From: Cytidiella melzeri
Taxonomy: Eukaryota; Basidiomycota; Agaricomycetes; Polyporales; Irpicaceae
DNA: 64,000 bases
Assembly (NCBI GenBank): GCA_022592445.1
Contig: JABYQR010000120.1
Span: forward strand, 51,831-115,830
Direction: 5' to 3'
The notes beneath the pieces were generated by a model. That model was not told where the DNA came from, ran no database searches, and saw only the letters and a program-made list of their open reading frames with translations. This document shows positions 24,809 through 36,501 of the stretch, piece after piece. A program made the position numbers and the translations under genes. The first letter of the stretch is position 1; each line of letters begins with the position of its first letter.

Positions 24809-25355
24809 CTGCACCTGTATCACACCTGTACAAGAATGGTATTTGTGACCTGCAGATTACTGCAGGTAACTGCTACTCATGCTGAGCTTTAGTATGCACC
24901 ACCAACTTTGTCATATCTGAGAAATCCAGATGTTTAAGTTGCATGTAGGAGTTTCAGATCAAGTTTCTGTTGAGCATGTCAGTATAGTCTTTAGGCACCA
25001 TGTTTTGATGAGTGCATTGCCACTCTGCACAGCCAATCATGGCAGTACATTTGCATCACTCCTATCACAGATGTGATGGCTTTAGACTACTCCTGTGGCA
25101 CTTCATGTGTACATAAACCCATGTAGTAGCCTTACTTGTTTTGACCTCTACCCACTGCTCCAGGATTTCTGATTGCTTTAGCACTGGTTGGTAAGTTTAT
25201 TGTTGTTCATGTTGCACCTCCCTTGGGTCACTTTACTCAGATCATTTGCACAGCTGATCATCCTACCATATCTTCAAATCCTTCCCAACTTGCTTTTCAA
25301 TGTGTTGCACTGTCATGCACTTTTCAATCCCGGTTTTATTGTTTGCTGTTGTTGT

Positions 25356-25472
25356 CATTGGCATGTTCCATACAGGGACTGCATCTGCAGCTCCATCTGG
25401 CATGGGGACTGCCTCTGCAGTTTCATCTGGCATGTTCCATACAAGGACTGCATCTGCAGTTTCATCTGGCAA
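25356..25472 (+). repeat. short tandem repeat, units of 30-39 bp
   Basis: Three units each run from GGCATG to TTTCATCT or CTCCATCT with the shared core GGACTGC(A/C)TCTGCAG. The first and third are 39 bp and include TTCCATACA; the middle one is 30 bp and lacks it. It would translate as a repeated GTASAVSSG-like peptide, but there is no convincing gene around it. Confidence 0.7.
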
Positions 25473-26214
25473 TGTAGACTTTACAGCCCTCCTCATCAAG
25501 TTGATAGGTAGCTTTCCCCTTTCCCAATATCTGTCTTTCATCAAAATAATCTCACCACACATGCAGAGAAACCTAATCAAGCACCTTCAACAAAGCTTCC
25601 ATTAGTAGAGGGTTCTCTACAATTGTTACCTCCAACACACGAGTCTTTGGCAGAGGCTTCACTACGTGGTCTTGAATATTATAGAAAACTCTACTTGTTC
25701 AAAGTTGTTGAGAAGAAGATACTAGCTGGAAAAACAATGCCTGATGATGATGCATCACATGAAGAAAAGGCTATGTATACCTATCTGCTACCCCACATAA
25801 ATCCAACATTCTACTAGTCACTATGGCATACATGTAAACAGGACCATACACAAGAGTAGATAGAGGTGTACAAGAGTGGTTGAGTCATGGTTACATAAGT
25901 CACGTGCATGACACCTAGAGGCCTTGTGAAAACACTTAACACAGGTGTAAAGCAAGTAAGTCATGTACATGTGTTCCAATTTCAACACAGGAACTAGGAA
26001 GAAGCGGAAAAGAGAGTCGAACGGGGCCAGCGACGAGAAAACGAACTTGCTTCAGCACCTGACTTGATTTGAAATCGAAATCGACGTTCGTAGCGATCGC
26101 GCTGACCATAATTCGGCCAATGGCAGTTCACAAATCTACCAATATACCTTAGGCGGAGTGCTCGACATGTGAAAGGATATTATATCCAGGTCGCAATGAG
26201 CTGACGTTGAAGAC

Positions 26215-26457
26215 TTACAAGCAGAGCACAGGCTGAGCTATCGCTAGAGCAACGAAGCCCATTGTCAGCAGTATGTTGGCATACTGTAGAGAAGTCAGCC
26301 TCGGAAGCACATCTTCGAATGCTTTCGAGAGGACGACTCGCTGTTTCCCCAGCTTTTCTTCGAAGTAAGGTTGCTCCGCACTCGACGACGGCTGAGTCCA
26401 AAACGACCTAGCTGTGCTGTGGTCAAATTGGTGATTCTTTGGATGTGGTTGAATCAT
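26215..26457 (-). CDS. Hypothetical small protein with one hydrophobic segment
   Basis: An 80-codon ORF from an ATG at 26457. I do not recognise it. It has a polar N-terminal half (residues 1-40), then a predicted helix (EEKLGKQRVVLSKAFEDVLPRL) and a hydrophobic C-terminal stretch (ILLTMGFVALAIAQPVLCL) that could span a membrane. The last codons coincide with a possible donor (GTAAGTCTTC at about 26213), so the true C-terminus may lie in another exon. It sits between the repeat block and the 3' end of the SNARE gene. It may be spurious. Confidence 0.3.
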   Translation of the reverse strand: MIQPHPKNHQFDHSTARSFWTQPSSSAEQPYFEEKLGKQRVVLSKAFEDVLPRLTSLQYANILLTMGFVALAIAQPVLCL

Positions 26458-26764
26458 CGCTCATCGGGGTGTAAATAGCTCGACGGAGAGGATAAAGGGA
26501 GTCGCGCAAGTCCGACACAACACACAAGGTATGCTTTCGTTCGATAGGTTACTCGGTAAATGGGCTTGAAATGTTGAAGAGGAAATCCTAGACTAGCACT
26601 TCGCCGGAGCGGCGCATCATGTATTCAGTCCTTGATAAATTATGTTGCATAGGCTGCACTAAAAGAACATGAGATGGATGCAATAAGCGGGCGAAACCAT
26701 GCTAGAAGAGAGACAAAAACTAAGAAAACTCAACCCGGCGAGCGTACAACCAAAAATACCACTG

Positions 26765-27658
26765 TCATGTCTTGAAGACAATGATCAGAATGAGTAACAC
26801 GAATATGATGAGACCGATCATGAAGGTAGAACCTGCGGTCAAGTCAGCGCAATGCACTAGATCCACGTCAAGGCAAATAACGTACTATTCCCCTTTATAC
26901 CCTTCGCAACTCGGTCGAGTGATTTTCGTGCTTGACTTAGTCGGTTGCCAGTTCGGTCCAGCTCCTCGTCCATCTCCTCCAATAGCCCATGATGTACACC
27001 CAACTCGTCGTTGATTTGTAGCGACAAGTCTCTCTGTCGGCCGATAGAACCCGCAAGCTGGTCAAGACGGACGTCTTGGTCATCCATCATGTGCCGTTGT
27101 GACTGCAACATCTCATGCGTAGACGGTGGGTCCTCCGCTGGGTCATCAGAATAAGGCGTGTATGGGTTGTCGCTGTAGAATCCGGTGTGTGACGGATTCG
27201 GAAGAGATGACGGTTCTTGAGATGGCGATTTCACGCCTGTAAGTGAGGACGAGGACGTCGCGGGGCTCACTATCTCAGACGGCGAAGGTGTTTCCTGCAA
27301 ACTATTCGACGGGAGTCAGTCAAATGTGAAAGGCAGCGAGAACAAGTCCGAGTGCTCACCTCTCAACTTTCTCTCCTTCCGTCCCAAGCATACCCCTCAT
27401 CCGCTCATGCTGACTCCTCAATAGCCTGACTGCCTCCGTCCGTCCCTCCGTCGCTTCCAAATTCAAAACACCTGCCCGCAACTGCTGCAGGTTTCGGGTA
27501 ATCTGCGGGACGTGAAGCGATGTAGCACTCGGGCCTGCCGATATTGTTTGAAGTCGCTGTCGCTCAAGCAGCAGAGAAAGAGTCTGTGTTGAGAGAGAAG
27601 TTAGCTTAGCTAGCGTCGCCATTGTTGTCGTGGATGTCGTTGAGGATCTATCGGCCAT
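26765..27658 (-). CDS. Qc-SNARE, syntaxin-8/Syn8-like
   Basis: Tail-anchored SNARE protein of endosomal/vacuolar traffic. Three exons in phase: 27658-27360, 27301-26886 and 26832-26765, giving 260 residues. The N-terminal half is helical and Ser/Thr-rich. The SNARE motif is at about residues 175-230 (DVRLDQLAGSIGRQRDLSLQINDELGVHHGLLEEMDEEL), with the zero-layer Gln in SLQINDEL. The last exon encodes a C-terminal membrane anchor (FMIGLIIFVLLILIIVFK) with almost no lumenal tail, exactly as expected for a SNARE. The motif is nearest to the syntaxin-8/Syn8 group by eye (the INDEL...LLEEMD core); Tlg1 is a less likely alternative. Confidence 0.85.
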
Positions 27659-28148
27659 GTCGTGAGACCTTGTATGGACAGCGGCACAGCGCAACAAGCG
27701 CCCTCGCTGCGTACAGTAGCAGGACCCCGAAAACCTTTGAACGCGCAATCAAGTTGACATAATCAGTACTAACAATATAGCAGATTCTTAATGATATAAG
27801 TTATCAACTATTGCCGGTCGACGTTCGACAAATTGCAAGTACCATGTACACAACGGCGGATGTGAGTGTCGCGGGAGAAGAAAACGACCCAACAGCCACC
27901 GTATTGAATTCAAAAATTCCACAAACTGAATGGTATTTGAACATGTATATAGTACTTAAACAACACGGCCGTTAGGAACTGATTGAATGTTACACGAAGA
28001 CGTTCGACTGGGCCTATCAAGAAACACGAGGAGACACAGAGAAACAAGAAAGAGAAGTTGACATGTACAGGCAGTCCAGAAACAAACATAGACCTTCTGA
28101 CTTCCGTGGACAAAAAAACGTGAGTGAGTTAATATGATACAAATTCCT
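27659..28148. other. intergenic, SNARE promoter to zinc-finger 3' end
   Basis: About 490 bp. It should contain the SNARE promoter and the 3' UTR of the zinc-finger gene. No further structure seen. Confidence 0.4.
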
Positions 28149-29735
28149 TTACATCTCCATTTCCATTTCCCCATCCCATTCCTCCTCAATCTTCTCCTCT
28201 TGCAGGTTCACAAACTCCTCGTCCTTCCATCCGCTCGTGCGGCTGCGCGAGATGAAGCCATAGCTGTGTACGGAGTACGATTCGTCACCCTCAATGTCAA
28301 CTTCGACTGCGACGCCTTCGTCTTCTTCGCTCCTCGGGGCCGAGGTAGATCGCGAGCGGACGGAGGAGCGAGGCAAGGACCAGCTTTCAGCAGTACCATA
28401 GGAGTGCTGACCAAGCGCAGACGAGATTGGTGACTCCAAAACATCCGAAGAGACAGACATGTCTCTTCCTGTGTCCCGATAAGTGTTCCTGTTGACTGGT
28501 AACGGTACTGCTTGAGGGGCAGGGGTGTGCGCAGGGGATGTCCCTGTCGATACGCTTACTACTCCAGGGCGAACATGGGTAATGCCGCTGGCAGTAGAAA
28601 TCGCGTAATCATGCAGCCTCGGGCCAGTGGAGGCGGGCCGAGAGATGGACAGCGCAGACTGAGTGGGAACAGAACTTGAGACCCTGTAGGTCGGCTGTGT
28701 CGTCAGGGCAGCGGGCGAGGATGACATGGCTGGCTTGACGCCGTGCGGCGGTCCTGGCGGTGGTAGAAGACCACCTGAAAGGAAAGACGGCCACAGCGAG
28801 CGGTCTTCCGGGAGGGACGTACCACCCTCTCCTGGCGGGGCAATGTGGGACAAGATAGCAGCTGCCTACGAGACAATGAGGACAAGTTCAGGAGAATAGT
28901 AGCAGGGTCCCATACCTCGAGCAACTGCACTTGTTGATGCTTGCTCAACATTAACTTTGATGCCTCACGCCAATGAGGGGAATGTTCCCACCGATGCTTG
29001 ATCAAGCACGAAGGGTGGCGATAAACCTGGGCCCAGGTTGAGCACAAAGACGGGAAACGAATGCCAATTGTCGACAAACCTTGGAGCAGCTTTCACACTG
29101 AAAGGTCGTTCCACGTTTCTTGCCATTAGCGTTCTTGATCGTGATGCCGCCGACGGAGACCTCGTTGGGAACAGCCCCAGGACCTTCATGATCTTCTTCC
29201 TTGACAATCTGGTCTTCAGGCGTTTCCGAAGGGTCAAAACGGATGGTGCCTACGGCTGATGCGAACGACATGGACGTCTGCGCAGGCGCCTGTGGTGGTG
29301 GCGACCCGGCAAGTGAAAGCGTAGCCAGCGCATTGAGAGCTGCGGTGCTACCTGACAAGGATGCTGCTCTGCATCGCCAGCGAGAACCAATACGAGTCTG
29401 TCTCGGGCGCGATTACATGGAAATTGGAACACGCACGATGGTCTGCTCGCCGCCTCCCGCGCGTCACTCATTCTGCGCTTGACCTGGCCTGAAGAGGACA
29501 TTCGACGGTGCTTCAGTGCGTTGTGAACCTTACTGGTAACCATGTGGGATCCAGACGCTGACCCCATTGAGGCTATCGTATTGGCTGTGGCAGAGCTTTG
29601 CGGGATAGGTATCGGCACTGCACTGGCCGCCGCAATGGACAGTGCCAACAGCGGGTCCACAGCCTACAACGCGAGTTATTTGGGTGTGAAGCAAGGGAGT
29701 TCACCATAAAAATACTCACCTCCGCAGAGCTCATG
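28149..29735 (-). CDS. C2H2 zinc-finger protein, putative transcription factor
   Basis: Five exons fit in phase: 29735-29721, 29663-29437, 29368-29080, 29026-28916 and 28865-28149, coding for 452 residues. A single C2H2 finger sits at about residues 170-195: FQCESCSKVYRHPSCLIKHRWEH, split by an intron inside SK/VY. The flanks are rich in Ser, Pro and Ala (an N-terminal AAASAVPIPIPQSSATANT block and a C-terminal region of about 230 residues full of SSS and PP), typical of fungal regulators. The C-terminus is strongly acidic (EEDEGVAVEVDIEGDE ... EEEWDGEMEMEM) and may be an activation domain. Targets are unknown. Exon 1 encodes only MSSAE; it was chosen because it gives an in-frame ATG with a strong GTGAGT donor. 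Confidence 0.8.
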
Positions 29736-30516
29736 TTCCTGAGGACGATGGGGAGAGGGTGACTCGAGGGTGTGTGTGCTCGGAGAGAGGGAAGGAGGAC
29801 ATGCACTAGGTAATATGTATAAGAATAGGTAGATATGCGACGGCGATCCACAGCATGCAAGATAGGATAACGGAAAGTGGACTCAGGCGACACAAGCCAT
29901 CGTTGTCGTCGGTGTCGAGGAGAAAGTCGAGGACACTGGTGAGTCGTCCAAATTTCCGCTAGATACACGTCAATAATTATCGTCGATCATATGACCGGAT
30001 AAGCTCTTATTTAGCTTTGCGCGTCTTAACGATCGCAGCAATCGGCATTATGTAATATTTACGCTGTGTCTATAATTACTATTTGTCGCACTGTAATTGC
30101 CCAGATAACTATGAACGTTAACTCACTGCACCGGTTCTGTCAAATACGCTCCTCTTAGCTGCTTTGTGGGTCTCTATACGCCACTTAACTGCGATGAAAG
30201 TTCCTATCTGTCACTCCCCGGCGTCGTTCAGCAGCTAGACGATTCAGAGTTTCTACGTCTACGTGTACATGTTCTCGATTCTTCAGCCAGAGACTGATTG
30301 TGACTGACGCGCGCGAGTCGGCCGGCTGATTCTTCAGACAGACAACTTTCACTTTCGTTTAGACATTCACAACTCTTTCCTTGCACTCGTCTGGAACCGA
30401 TTCTTGACATACAAGGTCAATTTTTTGCTGGATTGTCAACTTGCGGCAACGCACACCGCGGGGGAAAATACTAACGCTCCGCCACGTCGTGACCCGCGTA
30501 GAACCATCGACCGACA
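29736..30516. promoter_or_regulatory. divergent promoter region, zinc-finger / Gfd2-like
   Basis: About 780 bp between two divergent starts, so it must contain both promoters. AT-rich around 29980-30110. No TATA box of convincing position, no repeat and no ORF with a motif were found. Confidence 0.4.
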
Positions 30517-32617
30517 ATGTCGGATTTCAATCTCGTCGACCCTCGAGGATGGGAATACGATCTCCAATCGGTACGTGCACCGCTTCCTTCAGCTCGCAAA
30601 CCTCTCGGCGTTGATCAGTCTAATTGAGCGGCAATGTGTACTCCTTGTAGGTCTACTCCGCTTACATGGGCCATTTTCAGTTGCATAATATTCCATGGTA
30701 AGCCTCAACGTCCAGACCTACTTCCTCTCCACGAGTCAGGCTCACCCTCTTCATAGGTATGAACGGACCTGGGGCGTATTTTTCGAATCTTTCGACGAAT
30801 TCCTCACATTTTCCTGGCCGGTCATCACCGTCACGGATTGCTGGACAGGCAAAGCCCACATCGTGACCAGAATGACATCGATAGGTGCATTCCTGAAGAT
30901 GATCAAGACAAGGTCCGGTAACCCCTCGAATCACACTTTTCAAAGGTAGTTTGCGACTAAGTTGACCTCGATATATGCTGCAGGTTCGGCGAGACCCTTC
31001 CTGTGGTGGAAAACATGCAACGCGTCACCCCGTTCGAGACCGCCCAGAGACACATGCGCACCGTCTCAGAGTACACACACTACAAGAAGCTGTACAGCAC
31101 GTTACCCGCTGCCGTGCTTGCGTCGCTAAGAATACGAGTACGCGACGGTGAACCCAGGGCTATACGGGACTTGTGGCATCAGAGAGACAAGACTTTTCTT
31201 GCATTCGACTTTGAATGGTCTGAACGCAATCCATCATCGTGTTTGGAATGGGGCTATGCCGCCGCACGCTGTGGTCACCTAGACGCGTGAGCTCATCTTC
31301 CACGCCAGTCTGAAATCATGTTTTGCACTGACATTCCGGGAAGCGCAGGCGTTTGGCCGCCAGATCCTGACGTGAATTATAGGTGAGGTCGTAGTCCTGG
31401 TCATACCTGGCGTTTTTCTCAACGATCATCTAGGCGAGGTCACTACGTCGTTGCCGAGTATATCGACAAGCACCACAACAAACTTAGACCTAACTTCCCA
31501 TGGGCTGTGCGTACACATATTTTTCCGATAGCGATTGATTGTTATAACGCTCACTCGTGTTTCGCAGTATGCAGTGAGTTCATCACAGTGTCCTCTCGTT
31601 TGCAAAACGGCTTGCTCATGGTTGAGATATAGTTTGGCGACAGTCAGCTCACTCCTAGGGCGAAGCTACCGCAGATCATCCAGGCCGTCATCAGGTAAGC
31701 TGTCCACGAGACTACCTCAGGCAGAGCAAAATAACATAGCCGCCCCAGCACAATGGTCAGCCCAGACTCCGAAACACATCCCAACACCCTCGTCCTGGTA
31801 GGACACGGAATCGGCTCACACCTTAGACGCATGGAAGAAATGAAAATCAGTACGTTTTCCCCACCCTCCTGCCCTCTTCCTCCCCACCTCCTCACCTGTT
31901 CACTCTCCAGAAATCCCTCACAACGTCCTCATCATCGACGTCGCCGCCTTCGAACGTCACCTCTTCGCCTCGGGCTCTCGCCCACCCATGCTCGACCACA
32001 CCGGCAAACCACGCACCCCCTCCTCCCTCCTCTCCCTCCCCTCCCTCCTCCAATCCCTCCCCACCATCGACCTAACCGCCAGCACCCTCTGCAACGCAGG
32101 CAACGACGCCTTCCTCTCCCTCCTCTCACTTCAACTCCTCCTATCCCCCGAAAACACCGTCACTCCCAACATGCGCACCCGCACCGTCCAACAAACCCTC
32201 CTCCGAAACGCCACTCGAAACCCAACAATGCCTCTCTCCCCTCCTCCCCCAATCATGTACACTCACACTCCAGGACTGATGCCCCCACCTCGCTCCCCCG
32301 TACTCTTCCCTCAAATGTCTCCGTCGAGGTCGTCGCCTGTAGCAGGCGTCAGCCCTTCGAGGTCACCAAAACCTGAAGGAGGAGGAACTCGGAGGTCTTC
32401 TGGGAGTTATTTCCCCAACATCCTTGGTGGTGGTGGTGGGGGAGGAGGAGACTCGAGACCGAGAAAGTCGAGTGGGCTGGTTCCGCAGTTTGATTCGCAG
32501 CAGCAGCAGCATAATGGGAGGGGAAGTGGGAGTGGGAGTGGGAGTGGGAGTGCGTCGAGGAGGAACTCGGTTGGGTTGGAGGAGGCTACTGAGAGGTTGG
32601 GTCATTTGCGTGTCTGA
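30517..32617 (+). CDS. Gfd2/YDR514C-like protein with degenerate exonuclease fold
   Basis: Ten exons fit in phase: 30517-30570, 30651-30697, 30757-30912, 30984-31286, 31344-31382, 31434-31506, 31568-31573, 31633-31694, 31740-31849, 31911-32617; 518 residues. The central region matches the RNase H-like domain of Gfd2/YDR514C-type proteins: FLAFDFEWSERN (motif I, D and E present), LEWGYAA, NYRRGHYVVAEYIDKHHNK, FPWAYAFGDSQL, LVLVGHGIGSHLRRM and STLCNAGNDA. Positions usually Asp in motif II (here H) and His in motif III (here C) are changed, so activity is doubtful. The C-terminal about 150 residues are low complexity, with a nine-glycine run and an (SG)n stretch. Exon 7 is only 6 nt (TATGCA), required to restore the conserved FPW-x-YAFGDSQ. 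Yeast Gfd2 is linked genetically to Dbp5/mRNA export; a similar role here is inference. Confidence 0.8.
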
Positions 32618-33195
32618 GCCTTATGGTGGTGGTGGGGAGTTTTTTTTTTCTTTCTGGTTTTTGTGGGTTGGACTTTTTTTCTGGCGTTTTGTTTGAAAAG
32701 ATGAGAGTGTCACAGTCAACTTCGAGTGTAACTCTAGAATTACATGATCTTTGGACCGTCTGCATATGTTTGCATGTCTTGTAACTTGTATACAAACACA
32801 AGCCACAAATTCTCAAAGAGTTCACACACAATACGGTCCAAGCTTTTCCATTTCGCCAGGTGCTCGAAAGCAAACAAAAAACAGAAGACACGATAGCAAT
32901 AAAAAGTTGATAAACACAAAAAATAGAAACTCGACAGCGGCCAGCCCGAGAAGAGAGCAAGAGAGAGAGAAAAACGAAAAACGAACGAACGACAAGAGAG
33001 AGAATTCCAAAAGCGGGATGGGGCGGGGTCGGTTGTGGGGCCGAGTCGCTGATGCTATTATGTACACTACTTGGTCAAGAAACAAGAAAAAAGACGAAAG
33101 AAAGAAAAAAATCAACATAGATCCAGTTAAAGGAAGGAATAAACAACGTAGTCCAAGACGAGATTTTTTTTGAGCTTTTGTCGGATTTGACATCT
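32618..33195. other. intergenic between convergent genes, purine-rich
   Basis: About 580 bp between two 3' ends. The plus strand from about 32870 to 33175 is strikingly rich in A and G (many GAGA, AAAA and GAAA runs), giving open frames without meaning. It likely holds both polyadenylation sites. No gene seen. Confidence 0.4.
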
Positions 33196-35136
33196 TTACT
33201 CGGACATCCTGAGAAGCCTGAGCGCGTGCTCGGACCTGGGTCGGATGTCGCATCTGAACGGTGTCGGTGTCCTAACAATAATTCCAAAAAAAACAAAAAA
33301 AAACACGCAACGATCAGCCCACACTGCAAACCAAGAGAAGAAAGAAAGAAAAAAGAACGAACCTAAAGATCGGATTCTCAAACGACACCCTCGGCTTCAC
33401 CCGCCTACCCTTCTCATCCACCGGCACCTCCAAATCCAACGTAGCCACCATCGTCGCCATCACGATCCACAACGACTCTTCAATCAAGTGCATCCCAGGA
33501 CACGTCCTCCTTCCAAACCCAAACACGTAGTTGCGCGGGTCCCGTTTCTTCTGCTTCTCCTCCCCGTCTACTTCTTCTTTTTTGAGAAAACGTTCGGGGG
33601 AAAAAGTGTCTGCGTCGGGGTAGAGCGATTCGTCGCGGAGCATGTTCCAGATGTTGGCAAACACGAGAGTACCTTTCGGGATGTACATCCCGTCGTACAC
33701 GTCGTCTTCCATCAGGCGGTGGGGGAGGCCTGTGGAGCGCGGGTGTATGAGATTTCTTCTTGTTTTTTTTTGGAAAGGAAAACGATTGGCTTGCTTACCC
33801 ATGGGTACTGGAACACCCCATCGGAGGACTTCGCTCATGACGCATTCGAGGTAGGGTAGAGAAGCGCGGTCTTCAAAGCTGGGGAGACGGGACGAGCCGA
33901 CGACGTCGTCCATTTCATGTTGTGCTTTCCTGAGTACGTCTGGATAGGTGAGCATGGCGAGCATAAAATGCGATACGACGGTGATTGTCTATATATGAAC
34001 AAACAAACTCAGCATAGACTAAGATGAAAGCAAAAACAGACTTGCAGTGTCCATACTGGCAGAGTACATCGAGTTTGCGGTCCACCGGATATCGAAATCA
34101 CGCTGAGCGTCAACTTGTTTGTCATCACGGACATCGTCGAGAAGCGTAGTGACGAAACACGGTACCGCAGTACCTTCTCTCTGTTCACACCCAATCGTCA
34201 AAAACAAACCCACCACCACCGCAACATGCGAGAAAACGTACCATGCGCTGCTTGACCAATTCGTACGGGCGGTCCACAAACTCTTCCATCTTTGCGCGCC
34301 ACCCTGTGGCTTTGCGCAGGAAGCCAGCGCCAGGGGCCCATGAAGGGAGATGGCGCACTAGACAGATATATAGTTAAGCGTGACTCCTTACGTCAAAAAC
34401 TCGGCGAGACAAAACGCCCGCTTACGAAAGGGAAATATGTCGACGGGCCAGATGCCTCCTCCGGAAGCAATCTCGTTTGACAGGATGTCGACGCACTCCA
34501 TGCCGAGGATGAGGAACGGATCGTCGCTCGACTCTGCGCGGTAGCCATAGATGGACTGGAGAGTGAGGCCTCCGGCGTACCAGCGCAAATAGGCGAGATA
34601 CTTGTCCGGCTCGGCCAACATACGCTTGATGAGCGTGAGACTCTCGTTTGCGAGGAGCGGGCGGTATGTTTTGCAGGCGTTTGCGCTGAGGGCTTGTGTC
34701 ATGAGTCTGCGCTGGCGGCGGAACCTTTCGCCGTAGGGTGTCATTGCTACCATGTTCTCGCATCCGCACCTGTTCCATATGGACGACAACAATGAGCGTG
34801 CACGGGGAGATATGTTGGTGAGACGTACAGTTCGCCGGTCATGACGAGTGCGGGCTTGTCAGAGTAGATGGCGCCCTTTTTATCTAGGAGCTCTGTGGCG
34901 ACTTGGGCGGTGTTGCAAAAGACGAGACCTTGGCCAAAGACGTGGATGTACATGATGTCTCCGTATAGCCTGGACCAGTTTGTGATGCGGACCCATAGTT
35001 GCCTTGCGGTGAGGTCAAAGATGTTGCCTATGAGAGGGAGAGGCTTTGGACCGGGAGGATAGAACTTGTCGGTGTTACGTTTCGAGTAGAGAAAGAGGCC
35101 TGCTGCGAGGACGAAAGTGAGGAGGACGGTGGACAT
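33196..35136 (-). CDS. Cytochrome P450 monooxygenase
   Basis: Membrane-anchored fungal P450 that oxidises a small molecule with electrons from NADPH-P450 reductase at the ER. The ATG at 35136 begins MSTVLLTFVLAAGLFLYSK, a typical signal-anchor helix, then the proline hinge YPPGPKPLPLIGN. Later exons give the C-helix ERFRRQRRLM, an I-helix region near SASMDTA, the ExxR motif in SEVLRWGVPVP, PERF (SPERFLKKEE) and the heme loop FGFGRRTCPGMHL with the Cys ligand. The last exon encodes TPTPFRCDIRPRSEHALRLLRMSE and stops at 33196. At least eight exons, all followed with GT-AG borders. A TATA box at about 35267-35273 (minus) precedes the start. It looks like the OrdA/O-methylsterigmatocystin-oxidoreductase-like group common in basidiomycetes; the CYP family number and substrate cannot be given. 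Confidence 0.9.
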
Positions 35137-35844
35137 GGGTTGGAAGGTGAGTGTCCAGCACGGGAGAGAGAGAGAGAGATAATATAGAGAGAGGGTGAAG
35201 GAGCGACTGTTGGTGAGATGGTGAGGACGTGGCACTGGGTGGCATCGAGGGACAGTGTACCTCCCTTTTTATACGATGAATCCAAGTTGCCGGGAACGAG
35301 CCTCCTTTTCGCGTGGCCGCCCAGGAAGCGACTGCTTCGCAAGAGTGGCGGACGTCGCCAATCTTACGTGCGTGTCACGGCCAGAAGCGGTCTCTCCCCC
35401 CATCATGCAGTGCAAAACACGGAGATGAGGCTCAGGGCTCTCGACATCCGCTGGTTATGCTCATGTCCAGTGCGAGTGCAGACTAGTCCTCATCTGCGGG
35501 TGGCAGTGTGAGGTTCAGTAGAGAGAAGAGAAATAGAAATAAAATTCCCACCGTCATTCATTTCACGATCAGTCTTCTAGAAATTGGAGTGACGGCACCG
35601 GACGCTTCTCGCTGTGGCCAACTGTATCCACAACTCCCCTTGCTGCCAATGGACGGGAGAACGAAACAAGGCGGAAAGTCCTGCCATCATCGGGGGAAAC
35701 ACAACATACACTGATACAACGTGGGACACGATATGCCTTTCGTAGCTAAAGCCACCGTGTTCCATGCATCACGGCCGTCTCATTAACCGCTACTAGATAT
35801 CACGGGTCAGATTATAATTAAGCTCGTGCAAAGCCAAACTTTCA
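35137..35844. promoter_or_regulatory. P450 promoter and upstream flank
   Basis: About 700 bp holding the P450 promoter (TATAAAAAG read on minus at about 35267-35273; a GA-rich tract at 35161-35195 in the presumed 5' UTR) and the 3' flank of the DUF1348 gene. Nothing else seen. Confidence 0.4.
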
Positions 35845-36501
35845 CTAGATCAACTCGTGCTCAGGGATCTGAACGTCGTCGACATGCACACTCTCGTCCT
35901 TGAACCACCTCTGTGAGTCCGTGATAGGCACGTCGTTCCCACTCATCTGCCGTTTCTCCATCAACCCCTCTCTGTTGAACGTCCAATCCTGCGTACAGAG
36001 AGAAAAAACGTGAGCTGGAAGTGCAATTGCCAGAAAGGAAGCATCATGTACCTCCAGACCGTGGCAGCGGTACCACTGTTTCGAGCCGTCCGCCTTTGTC
36101 TCGAACCACTCGTAATAAAACTGTACGTCCGAACAGTACGGTTTTAGTGGCAATGGCCAGATAGCCAGCGATGGTACTTACGAACACCGCAATCTTGTTG
36201 TCTGTAAACGCAAACAACTCTTTCCTCAGTCTGTACCCGTCCTCTTTCTCCCACTTTTTCGTCAACCACTGCACGACCTCTTCACGCCCGTTGATAAAGT
36301 CGCCTCGATTTCTCCACCGGGTGTCAGGCTAAAGAGAGTAAGCAAAAAATGAGCACTCTCCGCCACTACAACCCAACGGAGAAAACATACGGTGTAAGCC
36401 AACGAGACCTTTTGCGGATCCTTCGTATTCCACAAGTTCTGCGCAGCTTTGACCTTTTGCAGAGCAGTCTCATACGTGAAAGGGGGTTTGACACCAGACA
36501 T
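35845..36501 (-). CDS. DUF1348 (NTF2-like/SnoaL-fold) protein
   Basis: Small protein of the DUF1348 family, an NTF2-like alpha+beta barrel of unknown function found in bacteria and fungi. ATG at 36501; four exons by eye, TAG at 35845. The joined reading shows the family signature in order: A(Q)[100 protein letters not shown]. Length of about 160 residues is normal for the family. A TATA-like TATAAG lies about 75 bp upstream on the minus strand. No signal peptide, so probably cytosolic. Confidence 0.88.

Larger units (their letters stand above)
22101..25980. other. AT-rich, CpG-poor block of decayed repeats
   Basis: Nearly 3.9 kb in which CpG is visibly scarce compared with the gene-rich flanks and the base composition shifts to AT. 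It contains a TATA-bearing LTR-like promoter (22386-22499), a gypsy pol plus LTR remnant (about 23640-24808) and a short tandem repeat (25356-25472). ORFs inside, such as 23456-23836 and 25623-25817, read through degenerate repeat sequence and show no intact domain. It looks like a transposon graveyard inactivated by cytosine methylation or a related mutation process. The edges are approximate. Confidence 0.65.

Noticed and set aside
33245..33859. 204-codon plus-strand ORF
   Set aside because: It is the antisense shadow of the P450 heme-binding exons.
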